This document shows, piece by piece, positions 15,123-24,553 of a stretch of DNA of 64,000 nucleotides. Location of the stretch: the NCBI GenBank assembly GCA_013791775.1, contig VMTE01000030.1:1-64000 (forward strand), in the 5' to 3' direction. Position 1 is the stretch's first letter; each line of letters opens with the position of its first letter. Under the pieces are notes generated by a model. It worked only from the letters and a program-made list of their open reading frames with translations, searched no databases and had not been told where the DNA came from. Origin of the DNA: Hyphomonas sp. GTDB taxonomy: Bacteria; Pseudomonadota; Alphaproteobacteria; Caulobacterales; Hyphomonadaceae. A program made the position numbers and the translations under genes.

Positions 15123-16880
15123 ATGAGCGACCGCGATAATGACATGCGCATCCGGCCCGGCCGCATCCGCAACAAGGGGACAAGCGCCCGGAAGGCGCAA
15201 AGCTTTGTCGGCCAGGTAATGGGCGCCGCCCGCAAGGCCGGACACACCGGATACAAGCTGAACGGTTCGAAAGGACGCGGGCGCGGATCGCAATTCGGCC
15301 GGGGCCGTTTCGCCGGCGCAGCGCGCGGACTGTCACGCACCCAGCGGCGCGTCGTCATCAAAGCGCGCGTCGTCCGTCATCGTGGCGCACGTTTCCGTTC
15401 CGCCCCGCTCGCCAAACACATCGCCTATCTGAAGCGTGAAGGCGTGACCCGTGACGGGCGTGATGCGGGCATGTTCAACGCCGAAGCAGACAGCGTCGAT
15501 GATCGCGCTTTCGCAGAGCGATGCGAAGAGGACCGGCATCATTTCCGCTTCATCGTCTCGCCTGAAGACGCCGACCGCCTCGAAGACCTGCGCGCCTACA
15601 CACGCGACCTGATGAGCCAGGCCGAGCGCGATCTCGGCACGAAGCTTGACTGGATCGGCGTCGATCATTGGAACACCGACAATCCGCACATCCATGTTCT
15701 CGTGCGGGGCCGAGCCGATAACGGCAAGGACCTCGTCATCGCCCGCGACTATATCAGCCGAGGGTTCCGCAGCCGCGCCGAGCAACTGGTCGAACTGGAG
15801 CTCGGGCCGCGCGCCGAGCAGGAGATCGCATCCGAACTTCAGGCGGAGGTGAAAGCCGAACGCTGGACGGGTCTTGACCGCGCGCTCCAGGGGCTCGCCG
15901 ATGACGGTGCCGGGGTTGCTGATCTGCGTCCCGGCTCCCCGGAACCGCGCGATCCGGAGCTGCGCAAACTCCTTATTGGTCGCGCCCAGACGCTGGAAGG
16001 GCTCGGCCTCGCCGACAGGCTCGCCCCGGCGGTTTGGTCTCTGAAACCGGGCGCACAGGAAACGCTGCGCGATCTCGCCGAGCGTGGCGACATCATCAAG
16101 ACCATGCACCGCGCCATGTCCGGCGGACCAGGGCGCGCACAAACGGACTTCGCGATTGAGGACACACCGACTGCCCCAGTACTTGGACGGTTGGTCGAGC
16201 GCGGGCTGCATGACGAGTTGCGCGGCGAGGCCTATGCCGTGATCGACGCCGTGGACGGCAGCGTCCATCATCTGCGCTTCAACGATCTCGACGCCACGGG
16301 CGACACGCCCGAAGGCGGGATTGTCGAGACGCGGGTCTGGCGCTCGGACAATGGCGGCCGTCAGCGCATGGCCCTTGTCGGCCGCTCCGACCTCAACCTC
16401 GAAACCCAAATCGGCGCGAGTGGTGCGACCTGGCTCGATCGGCTGCAACTCGCCAAGACCCAGGCGCCGCTCAGCATGGGCGGCTTCGGCGCCGAAGTTC
16501 GCGAAGCGCTCGACCGGCGCGCCGATCATCTCGTCGCCGAGGGGCTCGCGACCAGAAATGGTCGGCGCGTCACCTTCGCCCGCGACCTCCTGAAGACGCT
16601 GCGCGAACGAGAGCTCGACGCTGCGGCGGCGCGTGTCGAAACCGAGACAGGCTTGCTTCGCAGAAATTCTGCAGAAGGCGATCGCATCTCGGGAACCTAT
16701 CGCCGGCGTCTCGATCTCGCCTCAGGCCGTTTCGCCATGGTCGATAGCGGCCTCGGCTTCGAACTCGTCCCGTGGAAACCCCAGCTCGAACGCCATCTCG
16801 GCCAGACCGTGACGGGAACGATGACGCCGGGTGGTGGGATCGACTGGAGCCTCGGCCGCAAGCGCGGGCTTGGCATCTGA
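15123..16880 (+). CDS. Relaxase/mobilisation nuclease (VirD2-like, DUF3363)
   Basis: A 585-residue HUH relaxase that would nick oriT and pilot the strand into the recipient. The nuclease domain spans about residues 85-240. Tyr102 in HIAYLKREGVTRDG is the candidate nucleophile. The metal-binding histidines are His182 in VDHWN and His189/His191 in NPHIHVLVRG. The C-terminal half is DUF3363 (ELRGEAYAVIDAVDG...). The N-terminus is very basic (GRIRNKGTSARKAQSF). I chose the ATG at 15123 (MSDRDNDMRIRPGR), the usual family start. Candidate oriT lies immediately upstream and TraG immediately downstream. Confidence 0.92.
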   Translation: MSDRDNDMRIRPGRIRNKGTSARKAQSFVGQVMGAARKAGHTGYKLNGSKGRGRGSQFGRGRFAGAARGLSRTQRRVVIKARVVRHRGARFRSAPLAKHIAYLKREGVTRDGRDAGMFNAEADSVDDRAFAERCEEDRHHFRFIVSPEDADRLEDLRAYTRDLMSQAERDLGTKLDWIGVDHWNTDNPHIHVLVRGRADNGKDLVIARDYISRGFRSRAEQLVELELGPRAEQEIASELQAEVKAERWTGLDRALQGLADDGAGVADLRPGSPEPRDPELRKLLIGRAQTLEGLGLADRLAPAVWSLKPGAQETLRDLAERGDIIKTMHRAMSGGPGRAQTDFAIEDTPTAPVLGRLVERGLHDELRGEAYAVIDAVDGSVHHLRFNDLDATGDTPEGGIVETRVWRSDNGGRQRMALVGRSDLNLETQIGASGATWLDRLQLAKTQAPLSMGGFGAEVREALDRRADHLVAEGLATRNGRRVTFARDLLKTLRERELDAAAARVETETGLLRRNSAEGDRISGTYRRRLDLASGRFAMVDSGLGFELVPWKPQLERHLGQTVTGTMTPGGGIDWSLGRKRGLGI

Positions 16881-16903
16881 GCATCACCCCGGAAGGAAAA
16901 GAC

Positions 16904-18913
16904 ATGCCGATCAAGACACAGCCAACACAGGCCACCAAAATCCTCTGGGGCCAGATCATCATCGTCTCGCTCGTTGTGGTCGGTTTCATCTGGACCGCAA
17001 CACAGTGGACCGCATGGCGGCTCGGCTTTCAGCCTCAGCTCGGCGCGCCGACGACGGACATTCTCGGATGGCCGATCTATCCGCCCTGGAGCTTCTTCGT
17101 CTGGTGGTATTTCTACGACGCCTATGCGCCGCGTGTGTTCGTCGAAGGCGCGATCATTGCCGGCAGCGGCGGGATCGCCGCGATCGGTGTCGCGATTTTC
17201 CTCTCCGTCCTCCGGGCTCGCGAGGCGCGCGACGTAACCACCTACGGCTCAGCCCGATGGGCGGAGCGGAAGGACGTTGAATCGTCCGGGTTGCTTGCCG
17301 CGGACGGCGTCGTGCTTGGCCGCTTCGAGAACCACTACCTCCGGCATGACGGCCCGGAGCATGTGCTCTGCTTCGCGCCAACCCGCTCGGGCAAGGGCGT
17401 CGGCCTCGTCGTCCCGAGTCTCCTGACCTGGCCGGGCTCGGCCATCGTCCATGACATCAAGGGAGAGAATTGGCTGCTCACCGCCGGGTGGCGGGCGCGG
17501 TTCACCCGCACCATCCTGTTCGATCCGACCGACGCGAAGAGCGCGGCCTACAATCCACTGCTCGAAGTCCGGCGCGGCGACAGCGAAGTACGCGACGTCC
17601 AGAACGTCGCCGACATCCTCGTCGATCCGGAAGGTCTGCTCGAACGCCGGAACCATTGGGAGAAGACTAGCCATTCGCTGCTCGTCGGCGCGATCCTCCA
17701 TGTCCTCTACGCCGAGGCGGACAAGACGCTCGCCGGCGTCGCCGCCTTCCTCTCTGATCCGGGCCGGCCGATCGAGGCGACGCTCGCGGCGATGATGCGC
17801 ACACCGCATCTTGGCGACCGGCCGCATCCGGTCGTGGCGCAGGTGGCGCGCGAACTCCTCAACAAGTCGGAAAACGAACGCTCCGGTGTTCTGTCTACGG
17901 CGATGAGTTTTCTGGGCCTCTATCGCGATCCCGTCGTCGCCAGGGTCACGAGCCGCTGCGACTGGCGGATCAAGGATCTGGTCTCTGGCGCGCGGCCGAC
18001 CACGCTCTATCTCGTCGTGCCGCCCTCCGACATCAGCCGCACAAAGCCGCTCGTCCGGCTTGTGCTGAACCAGATCGGACGTAGGCTGACAGAAGAGTTG
18101 AACGCCAATCGCAAGCGCCATCGCCTGTTGCTGATGCTCGACGAATTTCCGGCGCTCGGGCGGCTCGACTTCTTCGAAAGCCAGCTCGCGTTCATGGCGG
18201 GCTATGGATTGAAGGCCTTCCTCATCGCGCAGTCCCTCAATCAGATCGAGAAAGCCTATGGCCAGAACAACGCCATCCTCGACAACTGCCATGTCCGGGT
18301 GAGCTTCGCGACCAATGACGAACGTACTGCCAAGCGCGTGTCCGATGCCCTCGGCACGGCGACCGAGATGCGGGCAATGAAGAACTATGCCGGGCACAGA
18401 TTGTCGCCCTGGCTTGGCCATCTCATGGTCTCCCGGCAGGAGACCGCGCGGCCTTTGCTGACTCCCGGCGAGATCATGCAATTACCGCCGGATGATGAAA
18501 TCGTGCTCGTCTCCGGCGCGCCGCCGGTCCGGGGCAAAAAGGCGCGCTACTATACCGACCCACAGCTCAAGACACGCATCCTGTCACCGCCCAAACTGAT
18601 GGCCGAACCGACCGTATCGAAAGAGTTGCAGGCAGATGATTGGAGTGACCGCGCACCCGTCGCCGCGCCAAAGCCAAGGAAGAGGGCCTCCAGCGATGCG
18701 GGCGAAGATGCAGACGGCGGCATTCGCCGTGAGCCGGAACTGCCCGAGCATGAAGACATCGCGCCGGAGCCGGCACCATCTGCGCGAGAAGAGTTCGCGG
18801 GTCTCGATGATGAAACGGATGATGACGCTCAGCGGGCTCGCCAGATGCAGGGCCGATTCCGCAGCATCGCCCGGCAGGCCTCGCTTGATCCCGATGACGG
18901 CATCGAACTTTGA
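16904..18913 (+). CDS. traG: Conjugal transfer coupling protein TraG (VirD4 ATPase)
   Basis: A 669-residue type IV coupling protein that links the relaxosome to the Trb channel at the inner membrane. Two N-terminal transmembrane segments (IIIVSLVVVGFIWTATQW; GAIIAGSGGIAAIGVAIFLS) precede the P-loop CFAPTRSGKGVG (about 156-167). GENWLLTAGWR, the Walker B LLLMLDEFPALGRLDFFES and AQSLNQIEKAYG follow. The tail is acidic and disordered. The start at 16904 is preceded by CCGGAAGGAAAAGAC. It follows the relaxase by 23 bp and is followed by a ribbon-helix-helix gene. Confidence 0.95.
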   Translation: MPIKTQPTQATKILWGQIIIVSLVVVGFIWTATQWTAWRLGFQPQLGAPTTDILGWPIYPPWSFFVWWYFYDAYAPRVFVEGAIIAGSGGIAAIGVAIFLSVLRAREARDVTTYGSARWAERKDVESSGLLAADGVVLGRFENHYLRHDGPEHVLCFAPTRSGKGVGLVVPSLLTWPGSAIVHDIKGENWLLTAGWRARFTRTILFDPTDAKSAAYNPLLEVRRGDSEVRDVQNVADILVDPEGLLERRNHWEKTSHSLLVGAILHVLYAEADKTLAGVAAFLSDPGRPIEATLAAMMRTPHLGDRPHPVVAQVARELLNKSENERSGVLSTAMSFLGLYRDPVVARVTSRCDWRIKDLVSGARPTTLYLVVPPSDISRTKPLVRLVLNQIGRRLTEELNANRKRHRLLLMLDEFPALGRLDFFESQLAFMAGYGLKAFLIAQSLNQIEKAYGQNNAILDNCHVRVSFATNDERTAKRVSDALGTATEMRAMKNYAGHRLSPWLGHLMVSRQETARPLLTPGEIMQLPPDDEIVLVSGAPPVRGKKARYYTDPQLKTRILSPPKLMAEPTVSKELQADDWSDRAPVAAPKPRKRASSDAGEDADGGIRREPELPEHEDIAPEPAPSAREEFAGLDDETDDDAQRARQMQGRFRSIARQASLDPDDGIEL

Positions 18914-18921
18914 GGCCCGCC

Positions 18922-19335
18922 ATGAAGAAAGATCGGCTCAATGTGTATTTCGATCCAGCTTTATCAGCGGAGCTCGACACGCTGGCGGCGCGGCGCAAAG
19001 TTTCGAAATCCCAGATCGTGGAAGCGGCGCTTGCCTCCTACCTTTCCCCCGACGCTGCGGATCAGCGCGAGGCTGCGATTACGCGACGTCTCGACCGGCT
19101 GACCCGCGCCGTCGAACGGCTCGAACGCGACGTGACGATCGGCAACGATGCGATAGCCTTGTTCATCCGGTTCTGGCTCACGACGACTCCGCCATTGCCA
19201 GATACGATGCGCGATGCCGCGCAGGCGAAAGGCCGCGAGCGGTATGAAGGCTTTGTAGAAACGCTCGGTCGGCGGCTCGCAAAGGGTAACACCTTCGCCA
19301 AAGAAGTGTCGCAAGATTTCACACCGAAAGAGTAA
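18922..19335 (+). CDS. CopG/ribbon-helix-helix protein
   Basis: A 137-residue protein with an N-terminal ribbon-helix-helix: RLNVYFDPALSAELDTLAARRKVSKSQIVEAALASYLSPD. A helical C-terminal part includes ITRRLDRLTRAVERLERDV and a hydrophobic patch ALFIRFWLTTTPPLP. Small CopG-type proteins between traG and trbB are a constant feature of alphaproteobacterial Trb elements. They may be relaxosome accessory proteins or repressors of the trb operon. A palindrome lies 77 bp after its stop, before trbB. Confidence 0.85.
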   Translation: MKKDRLNVYFDPALSAELDTLAARRKVSKSQIVEAALASYLSPDAADQREAAITRRLDRLTRAVERLERDVTIGNDAIALFIRFWLTTTPPLPDTMRDAAQAKGRERYEGFVETLGRRLAKGNTFAKEVSQDFTPKE

Positions 19336-19411
19336 ATCTACAGCCTGTTTCCCAGGTATTTTGAAGTGAACTGTTTCGACCGTTTTTCGCTTTCTCCTGC
19401 CGTTGCGCGCC

Positions 19412-19421
19412 GTAGTACTAC
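19412..19421. promoter_or_regulatory. Palindrome upstream of trbB
   Basis: GTAGTACTAC is a perfect 10-bp palindrome in the 162-bp gap between the ribbon-helix-helix gene and trbB, the likely promoter region of the trb operon. It is extended to the right by one more TACG. The adjacent ribbon-helix-helix protein is a plausible binder, but no direct evidence is available. Confidence 0.4.
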
Positions 19422-19497
19422 TACGCCTTCAAGGCTGTTGCCGATCAGCCTTTAAAGGTCTTCTTGATCGACCCCGTAATCCAATGCGGGGCCGCCA

Positions 19498-20481
19498 ATG
19501 ACCGTCCATACATTCAAATCCGAAGCGCTCGCCCGTGGCGCGCGCATGCTCAGAACCGCTCTGGGGGCCGACGTCGCCGCATGGCTCGAAGACCCTGCGG
19601 TTGTCGAGGTGATGCTCAATCCGGATGGCCGCCTCTGGGTCGACCGCCTGAGCGAAGGCCTCGCCGACACCGGCGAAGAGCTTTCCGTCGCTGACGGCGA
19701 ACGCATCGTCCGTCTGGTTGCGCACCATGTCGGCGCAGAGGTTCATGCTGGCGCTCCGCGTGTGTCCGCGGAGCTGCCGGGAACAAGGGAGCGGTTCGAG
19801 GGGCTTCTGCCGCCTGTGGTCGCCGCCCCGGTCTTCGCGATCCGCAAGCCGGCCGTCGCGGTCTTCACACTCGAAGACTATGTCCGCGCCGAGATCATGC
19901 CAGACGATGCGGCGGCGGCATTGTGCGACGCCATCACATCCCGCGCCAACATCCTTGTCGCTGGCGGCACCTCGACCGGCAAGACCACGCTCACCAATGC
20001 ATTGCTGGCGGAAGTCGCCAAATCCTCCGACCGCGTCGTTCTGATCGAGGACACACGCGAGCTCCAATGCCTGACGCCGAACCTTGTCGCTCTGCGGACC
20101 AAGGATGGCGTCGCGTCGCTTTCCGATCTCGTTCGCTCCTCGCTGCGCCTGCGGCCTGACCGCATCCCCATCGGCGAGGTGCGCGGGGCTGAGGCGCTCG
20201 ATCTCCTCAAAGCCTGGGGCACCGGCCATCCCGGCGGCATCGGCACCATCCATGCCGGTTCAGCGCTCGGCGCGCTGCGCCGCCTCGAACAGCTCATCCA
20301 GGAAGCCGTCATCACCGTGCCCCGCGCGATGATCGCCGAGACAATCGACCTGATCGCCGTCCTCTCGGGGCGCGGATCGGCGCGCCGACTTTCCGAACTC
20401 GCCCGCGTCGAGGGCCTCGATGCGACCGGGGACTACCAGATCCAACCGCTTCTTCACCCCAGGACAGGAGACCATCCATGA
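19498..20481 (+). CDS. trbB: TrbB, VirB11-type transfer ATPase
   Basis: A 327-residue hexameric traffic ATPase that works at the base of the type IV secretion channel. The Walker A motif GGTSTGKT is at residues 156-163. Further motifs are the Asp box LIEDTRELQ, the Walker B-like region [23 protein letters not shown] and the His box [20 protein letters not shown]. Length is typical of TrbB. It is the first gene of the trb operon and overlaps trbC by ATGA at 20478. Confidence 0.96.
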   Translation: MTVHTFKSEALARGARMLRTALGADVAAWLEDPAVVEVMLNPDGRLWVDRLSEGLADTGEELSVADGERIVRLVAHHVGAEVHAGAPRVSAELPGTRERFEGLLPPVVAAPVFAIRKPAVAVFTLEDYVRAEIMPDDAAAALCDAITSRANILVAGGTSTGKTTLTNALLAEVAKSSDRVVLIEDTRELQCLTPNLVALRTKDGVASLSDLVRSSLRLRPDRIPIGEVRGAEALDLLKAWGTGHPGGIGTIHAGSALGALRRLEQLIQEAVITVPRAMIAETIDLIAVLSGRGSARRLSELARVEGLDATGDYQIQPLLHPRTGDHP

Positions 20482-20807
20482 CCAAAACCACAATTCTCTA
20501 TCCGCGCTGGCCGCTTTACGCGACGGCGCTCGCGTTCAGCCTTTTGCTCGTCGCGCCCGCCCATGCGGCGGGCTCGGGCATGCCCTGGGAGGCGCCGCTC
20601 CAGTCAATCCTGGAATCCATTGAAGGGCCGGTCGCCAAGATCGTCGCGGTGATCATCATCATCGTCACAGGACTGACGCTCGCCTTCGGCGACACCTCCG
20701 GCGGTTTTCGCCGCCTCGTGCAGATCGTCTTCGGCCTCTCCATCGCCTTCGCGGCGTCGAGCTTCTTCCTGTCATTCTTCTCGTTCGGCGGCGGAGCGCT
20801 GATCTGA
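20478..20807 (+). CDS. trbC: TrbC, pilin (VirB2-like)
   Basis: A 109-residue prepilin. The signal sequence is long (LALLALLLAVAPAHA-like: ALAFSLLLVAPAHA, residues about 16-29). The mature part carries two hydrophobic helices (VAKIVAVIIIIVTGLTLAFG and QIVFGLSIAFAASSFFLSFF). In RP4 the TrbC prepilin is trimmed and cyclised with help of TraF; the S26 peptidase at 13230 is the matching enzyme. Stop and next start overlap at 20807 (TGATG with trbD). Confidence 0.93.
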   Translation: MTKTTILYPRWPLYATALAFSLLLVAPAHAAGSGMPWEAPLQSILESIEGPVAKIVAVIIIIVTGLTLAFGDTSGGFRRLVQIVFGLSIAFAASSFFLSFFSFGGGALI

Positions 20808-21076
20808 TGCGCGAGCTGGCCGACATTCCGGGCTTTTACGCGCCCGTCCACCGCGCCCTGGTCGAACCGATCCTGCTCGGCGGCGCGCCCCGCACGGTCG
20901 CCATCGCCAACGGCACGCTCGCAGCAGCCGTCGGACTTGGCCTTAGGCTCTGGGTGGTCGGGATCGCACTCTGGCTTGTCGGCCATCTCCTCGCGGTCTG
21001 GGCCGCAAAACGTGATGCCCAGATCGTCGATGTTGCGCGCCGGCATCTTCGTTTCCCAACCTGGTTCGGAGTCTGA
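20807..21076 (+). CDS. trbD: TrbD (VirB3-like)
   Basis: An 89-residue inner-membrane protein with the VirB3 pattern: FYAPVHRALVEPILLGGAPRTVAIANG followed by two close transmembrane segments (LAAAVGLGLRLWVVGIALWLVGHLLAVWA in part), and ending with RRHLRFPTWF. It works with the VirB4-type ATPase TrbE encoded 3 bp downstream, and overlaps the trbC stop. Confidence 0.93.
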   Translation: MRELADIPGFYAPVHRALVEPILLGGAPRTVAIANGTLAAAVGLGLRLWVVGIALWLVGHLLAVWAAKRDAQIVDVARRHLRFPTWFGV

Positions 21077-21079
21077 GCG

Positions 21080-23539
21080 ATGATGCGCCTCGCCGAATAT
21101 CGCTCGACCGCCTCGCTATTGGCAGATTTTCTTCCGTGGGCGGCGCTCGTCGCGGAGGGCGTCATCCTCAACAAGGATGGCAGTCTGCAACGCACCGCAC
21201 GGTTTCGGGGGCCTGACCTCGACTCCGCGACACCGTCAGAACTCGTCGCCGTGTCCAGCCGGCTCAACAACGCCCTTCGCCGGCTCGGATCGGGCTGGGC
21301 GGTGTTCGTCGAAGCGCAGCGGGCGCCGGCGCGCGACTATCCGCTCTCACATTTTCCCGATGCCGTTTCCGCCCTCGTGGACGCGGAACGACGCGCCCAG
21401 TTTGAAGATGCGTCCAGACATTTCGAAAGCAGCTACTTCCTGACTTTCGTCTGGATGCCGCCGCTCGACGATACGAGCCGCGCGGGACGATGGCTCTATG
21501 AGGACGCGCCCGACAGCAGCCTCAACCCGCGAGAGCATGTCGAGAGTTTTATGGCGCGAACGGATCGCCTGCTCGATCTCCTCGACGGCTTCATGCCGGA
21601 GGCCGCCTGGCTCTCAGACGAAGAGACACTGACCTTTCTGCATTCGACCGTGTCGACGCGTCGTCAACGCCTGCGCTTGCCCGAAACGCCGATGCATCTC
21701 GATGCGCTCCTGGCCGATAGCGCGCTTGTCGGCGGGTTGGCGCCGAGTTTGGGCGGGGCGCATCTGCGCAGCCTCTCCATCATCGGATTCCCCACGGCCA
21801 CATGGCCGGGACTGCTGGATGAGCTCAATAGCCAACCCTTCGAATATCGCTGGGTCACGCGCGCTATCTGCCTCGACAAGACCGACGCGACCAAACTGCT
21901 GACGCGCATCCGCCGGCAATGGTTCGCCAAGCGCAAATCCATCGCCGCGATCCTGAAAGAGGTGATGACCAATGAGGCGTCGACGCTGCTCGATAGCGAC
22001 GCGGCGAACAAGGCCGCCGACGCCGATGAAGCCTTGCAAGAGCTCGGCGCCGACATAGCGGGCGCCGCCTACATCACCGCTACGCTGACCGTCTGGGATG
22101 AGGACGAAGCCGTCGCGGACGCCAAGCTAAAGGCGGCGGAAAAAGTCATTCAGGGTCGTGACTTCACCTGCATGCCCGAGACTTTGAACGCCATCGAGGC
22201 GTGGCTCGGCTCGTTGCCCGGCCATCTCTACGCCAATGTCCGTCAACCGCCGGTCTCCACGCTCAATCTCGTCCACATGATCCCGATATCGGCAGTCTGG
22301 GCAGGACCGGCGCGCAATGATCATCTGGACGGACCTCCACTCTTTTACGCGGAGACGGAAGGCTCGACTCCGTTCCGCTTTTCACCCCATGTCGGCGATG
22401 TCGGGCACACGCTGGTCGTCGGTCCGACCGGGTCGGGCAAATCCGTGTTGCTGGCGTTGATGGCGCTGCAATTTCGTCGCTATGCGGGCGCGCAGATCTT
22501 CGCCTTCGACTTCGGCGGCTCGATCCGCTGTGCGACCGTCGCCTGTGGTGGCGACTGGCAGGATCTCGCCGGCGCGCTTTCGGATGACGAAGCCGCCGTC
22601 CAGCTTCAGCCGCTGCGCAACATCGACGATATCGGCGAACGCGCCTGGGCGCAGGACTGGCTGTCCGGCCTGATCGCGCGAGAAGGCGTCACCATCGATC
22701 CGGTCGCGCGGGATCATCTCTGGTCGGCGCTGACCTCGCTCGCCTCGGCGCCTGTCGCAGAACGAACGCTCACGGGGCTATCCGTCCTGTTGCAGTCGAC
22801 CGAACTCAAACAGGCGCTCACGCCATTCTGTCTTGGCGGCCCCTTCGGGCGTTTGCTCGACGCCGAAACAGAAGAACTCGGAACAGCCGATTTCCAGGCC
22901 TTCGAGACCGAAGGGCTGATCGGATCGGCCGCGACGCCGGCCGTGCTCGCCTATCTGTTCCACCGGATCGAGGATCGCCTCGATGGACGTCCGAGCCTCA
23001 TCATCGTCGATGAAGGCTGGCTCGCGCTCGATGACGGGACATTTGGCGGCCAGCTCCGCGAATGGCTTAAGACTCTAAGGAAGAAGAACGCCTCCGTCCT
23101 CTTCGCCACGCAATCGCTCGCCGACATCGACAATTCCGCGATTGCGCCCGCCATCATCGAGAGCTGTCCAACGCGCATCTTCCTGCCGAACGAGCGTGCC
23201 TTCGAGCCGCAGATCGCCGACATCTACCGCCGCTTCGGCCTCAATGAACGCCAGATCGAGATCGTCGCGCGGGCCATGCCGAAGCGGGACTATTACTGCC
23301 AGTCGCGCCGCGGCAATCGGCTCTTCTCGCTCGGTCTCGGCGAGGTCGCGCTCGCCTTCACGGCCGCATCGTCGAAGACCGATCACGCCGCCATCACCGA
23401 CATCCTCTCCGAACACGGACGAGACGGCTTCGCCGCAGCCTGGCTCGCCCGTCGCGGTCTCGATTGGGCCGTCGAACTGCTCGGCCAAACACCTGATCCG
23501 ATCCCATCCCCTCAAACCACGGAGACTACTCATGCGTAA
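21080..23539 (+). CDS. trbE: TrbE, VirB4-type transfer ATPase
   Basis: An 819-residue VirB4-family ATPase that drives pilus biogenesis and substrate transfer. The CagE/TrbE N-terminal domain (residues about 1-400) precedes the P-loop VVGPTGSGKSVLLALMA near residue 450. The Walker B SLIIVDEGWLALDD and the motif ASVLFATQSLADIDNSAIAPAIIESCPTRIFLPN in parts follow. Length matches other TrbE proteins. It overlaps the trbJ start by 8 nt at its end. Confidence 0.96.
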   Translation: MMRLAEYRSTASLLADFLPWAALVAEGVILNKDGSLQRTARFRGPDLDSATPSELVAVSSRLNNALRRLGSGWAVFVEAQRAPARDYPLSHFPDAVSALVDAERRAQFEDASRHFESSYFLTFVWMPPLDDTSRAGRWLYEDAPDSSLNPREHVESFMARTDRLLDLLDGFMPEAAWLSDEETLTFLHSTVSTRRQRLRLPETPMHLDALLADSALVGGLAPSLGGAHLRSLSIIGFPTATWPGLLDELNSQPFEYRWVTRAICLDKTDATKLLTRIRRQWFAKRKSIAAILKEVMTNEASTLLDSDAANKAADADEALQELGADIAGAAYITATLTVWDEDEAVADAKLKAAEKVIQGRDFTCMPETLNAIEAWLGSLPGHLYANVRQPPVSTLNLVHMIPISAVWAGPARNDHLDGPPLFYAETEGSTPFRFSPHVGDVGHTLVVGPTGSGKSVLLALMALQFRRYAGAQIFAFDFGGSIRCATVACGGDWQDLAGALSDDEAAVQLQPLRNIDDIGERAWAQDWLSGLIAREGVTIDPVARDHLWSALTSLASAPVAERTLTGLSVLLQSTELKQALTPFCLGGPFGRLLDAETEELGTADFQAFETEGLIGSAATPAVLAYLFHRIEDRLDGRPSLIIVDEGWLALDDGTFGGQLREWLKTLRKKNASVLFATQSLADIDNSAIAPAIIESCPTRIFLPNERAFEPQIADIYRRFGLNERQIEIVARAMPKRDYYCQSRRGNRLFSLGLGEVALAFTAASSKTDHAAITDILSEHGRDGFAAAWLARRGLDWAVELLGQTPDPIPSPQTTETTHA

Positions 23540-24272
23540 GAAACTCGCCGCCCTCATGCTGACCGGAGCCATCGCTTTGGCGCCGATGCAACCGGCCTAT
23601 GCGCTATTCGGCGTCGGCGACGTCGTCATCGATCCGACCAACCTCGCGCAAAATATTCTCACCGCCGCACGCACCCTCGAAATGATCAACAATCAGATCA
23701 CGCAGCTTCAGAACGAGGCGCAGATGTTGATCAACCAGGGACGCAACCTCGCAAACCTGCCGCACTCATCGCTGGCGCGTCTGCGGTCGATCATGCAGCA
23801 GACGGAAGATCTGCTGGGCGAAGCGCAGCGCGTTGGATACGTCGTCTCCGAAATCGAACGCGTCTTCTCAGAACAATATGGAGACGCCGCAGCAACCGGC
23901 GATTTCGCCGCCATGAACGCCAATGCCGAGGCGCGCTGGCGGACCTCGGTTGCAGGCTATGAAGACGCGTTGAAGGTCCAGGCCGGCGTCGTCGGCAATA
24001 TTGAAGCGACGCGCACGGAATTGAGCACTCTCGTCTCGCAAAGCCAGGGTGCGGTCGGCACCTTGCAGGCGGCGCAGGCCGGCAATCAACTTCTCGCCCT
24101 GCAAAGCCAGCAGATGACGGACCTAACCGCCGCCATCACCGCGCAGAACCGCGCGGACGCGCTGGACGCGGCTCGGCGCGCGTCCGCTAAAGCGCAGGGG
24201 CGCGAGAACCTCAATCGCTTCCTCGACTACGGGACCGGCTACACGCCAACCGCCGTCAGCATGTTCCGGTAA
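23532..24272 (+). CDS. trbJ: TrbJ (VirB5-like)
   Basis: A 246-residue exported protein: signal peptide KLAALMLTGAIALAPMQPAYA, then VVIDPTNLAQNILTAARTLEMINNQITQLQNEAQMLINQGRNLANLP in parts, the family signature. The rest is mostly helical with Gln-rich coiled-coil character. TrbJ is the periplasmic, pilus-tip-associated component. The ATG at 23532 lies inside the trbE 3' end, indicating coupled translation. Confidence 0.94.
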   Translation: MRKKLAALMLTGAIALAPMQPAYALFGVGDVVIDPTNLAQNILTAARTLEMINNQITQLQNEAQMLINQGRNLANLPHSSLARLRSIMQQTEDLLGEAQRVGYVVSEIERVFSEQYGDAAATGDFAAMNANAEARWRTSVAGYEDALKVQAGVVGNIEATRTELSTLVSQSQGAVGTLQAAQAGNQLLALQSQQMTDLTAAITAQNRADALDAARRASAKAQGRENLNRFLDYGTGYTPTAVSMFR

Positions 24273-24277
24273 TACCC

Positions 24278-24550
24278 GTGCGCAATTCTCCCGACCAAAT
24301 CATCAGGCCCGTCGCCATCGCCTTGGGCGGGCTCGCTGCGCTCTTCGCCGCGGTTGAGCTGGCGAATACGGTCACTCCGGAAACGCCATCGGTTCCTCCC
24401 GTGACCAACAATCCTTTGCAGGCGGAACTTTCTCGCTGCCGAACGGTGACGCCGGAAGAGCTGGAAATCGACACGATGTGTCGCGCCGCCTGGGCAGAGC
24501 AACGCCGCCGATTTCTCGGGCTTCCCGGCGACGATCCCGAGAAGGAGTAG
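24278..24550 (+). CDS. trbK-alt: TrbK-alt, putative entry-exclusion protein
   Basis: A 90-residue protein starting with GTG at 24278. One N-terminal hydrophobic segment (PVAIALGGLAALFAAVELA) precedes a short periplasmic part with CRTVTPEEL and DTMCRAAWAEQRRRFLG, the pattern of the alternative TrbK family annotated as putative entry exclusion. It lies between trbJ and trbL, where TrbK is expected. Preventing redundant uptake of the same element is the presumed role. Confidence 0.85.
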   Translation: MRNSPDQIIRPVAIALGGLAALFAAVELANTVTPETPSVPPVTNNPLQAELSRCRTVTPEELEIDTMCRAAWAEQRRRFLGLPGDDPEKE

Positions 24551-24553
24551 GAT

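Noticed and set aside
15333-16529. 398-codon minus frame opposite the relaxase
   Set aside because: Shadow of the relaxase reading frame in GC-rich DNA; no domain recognised.
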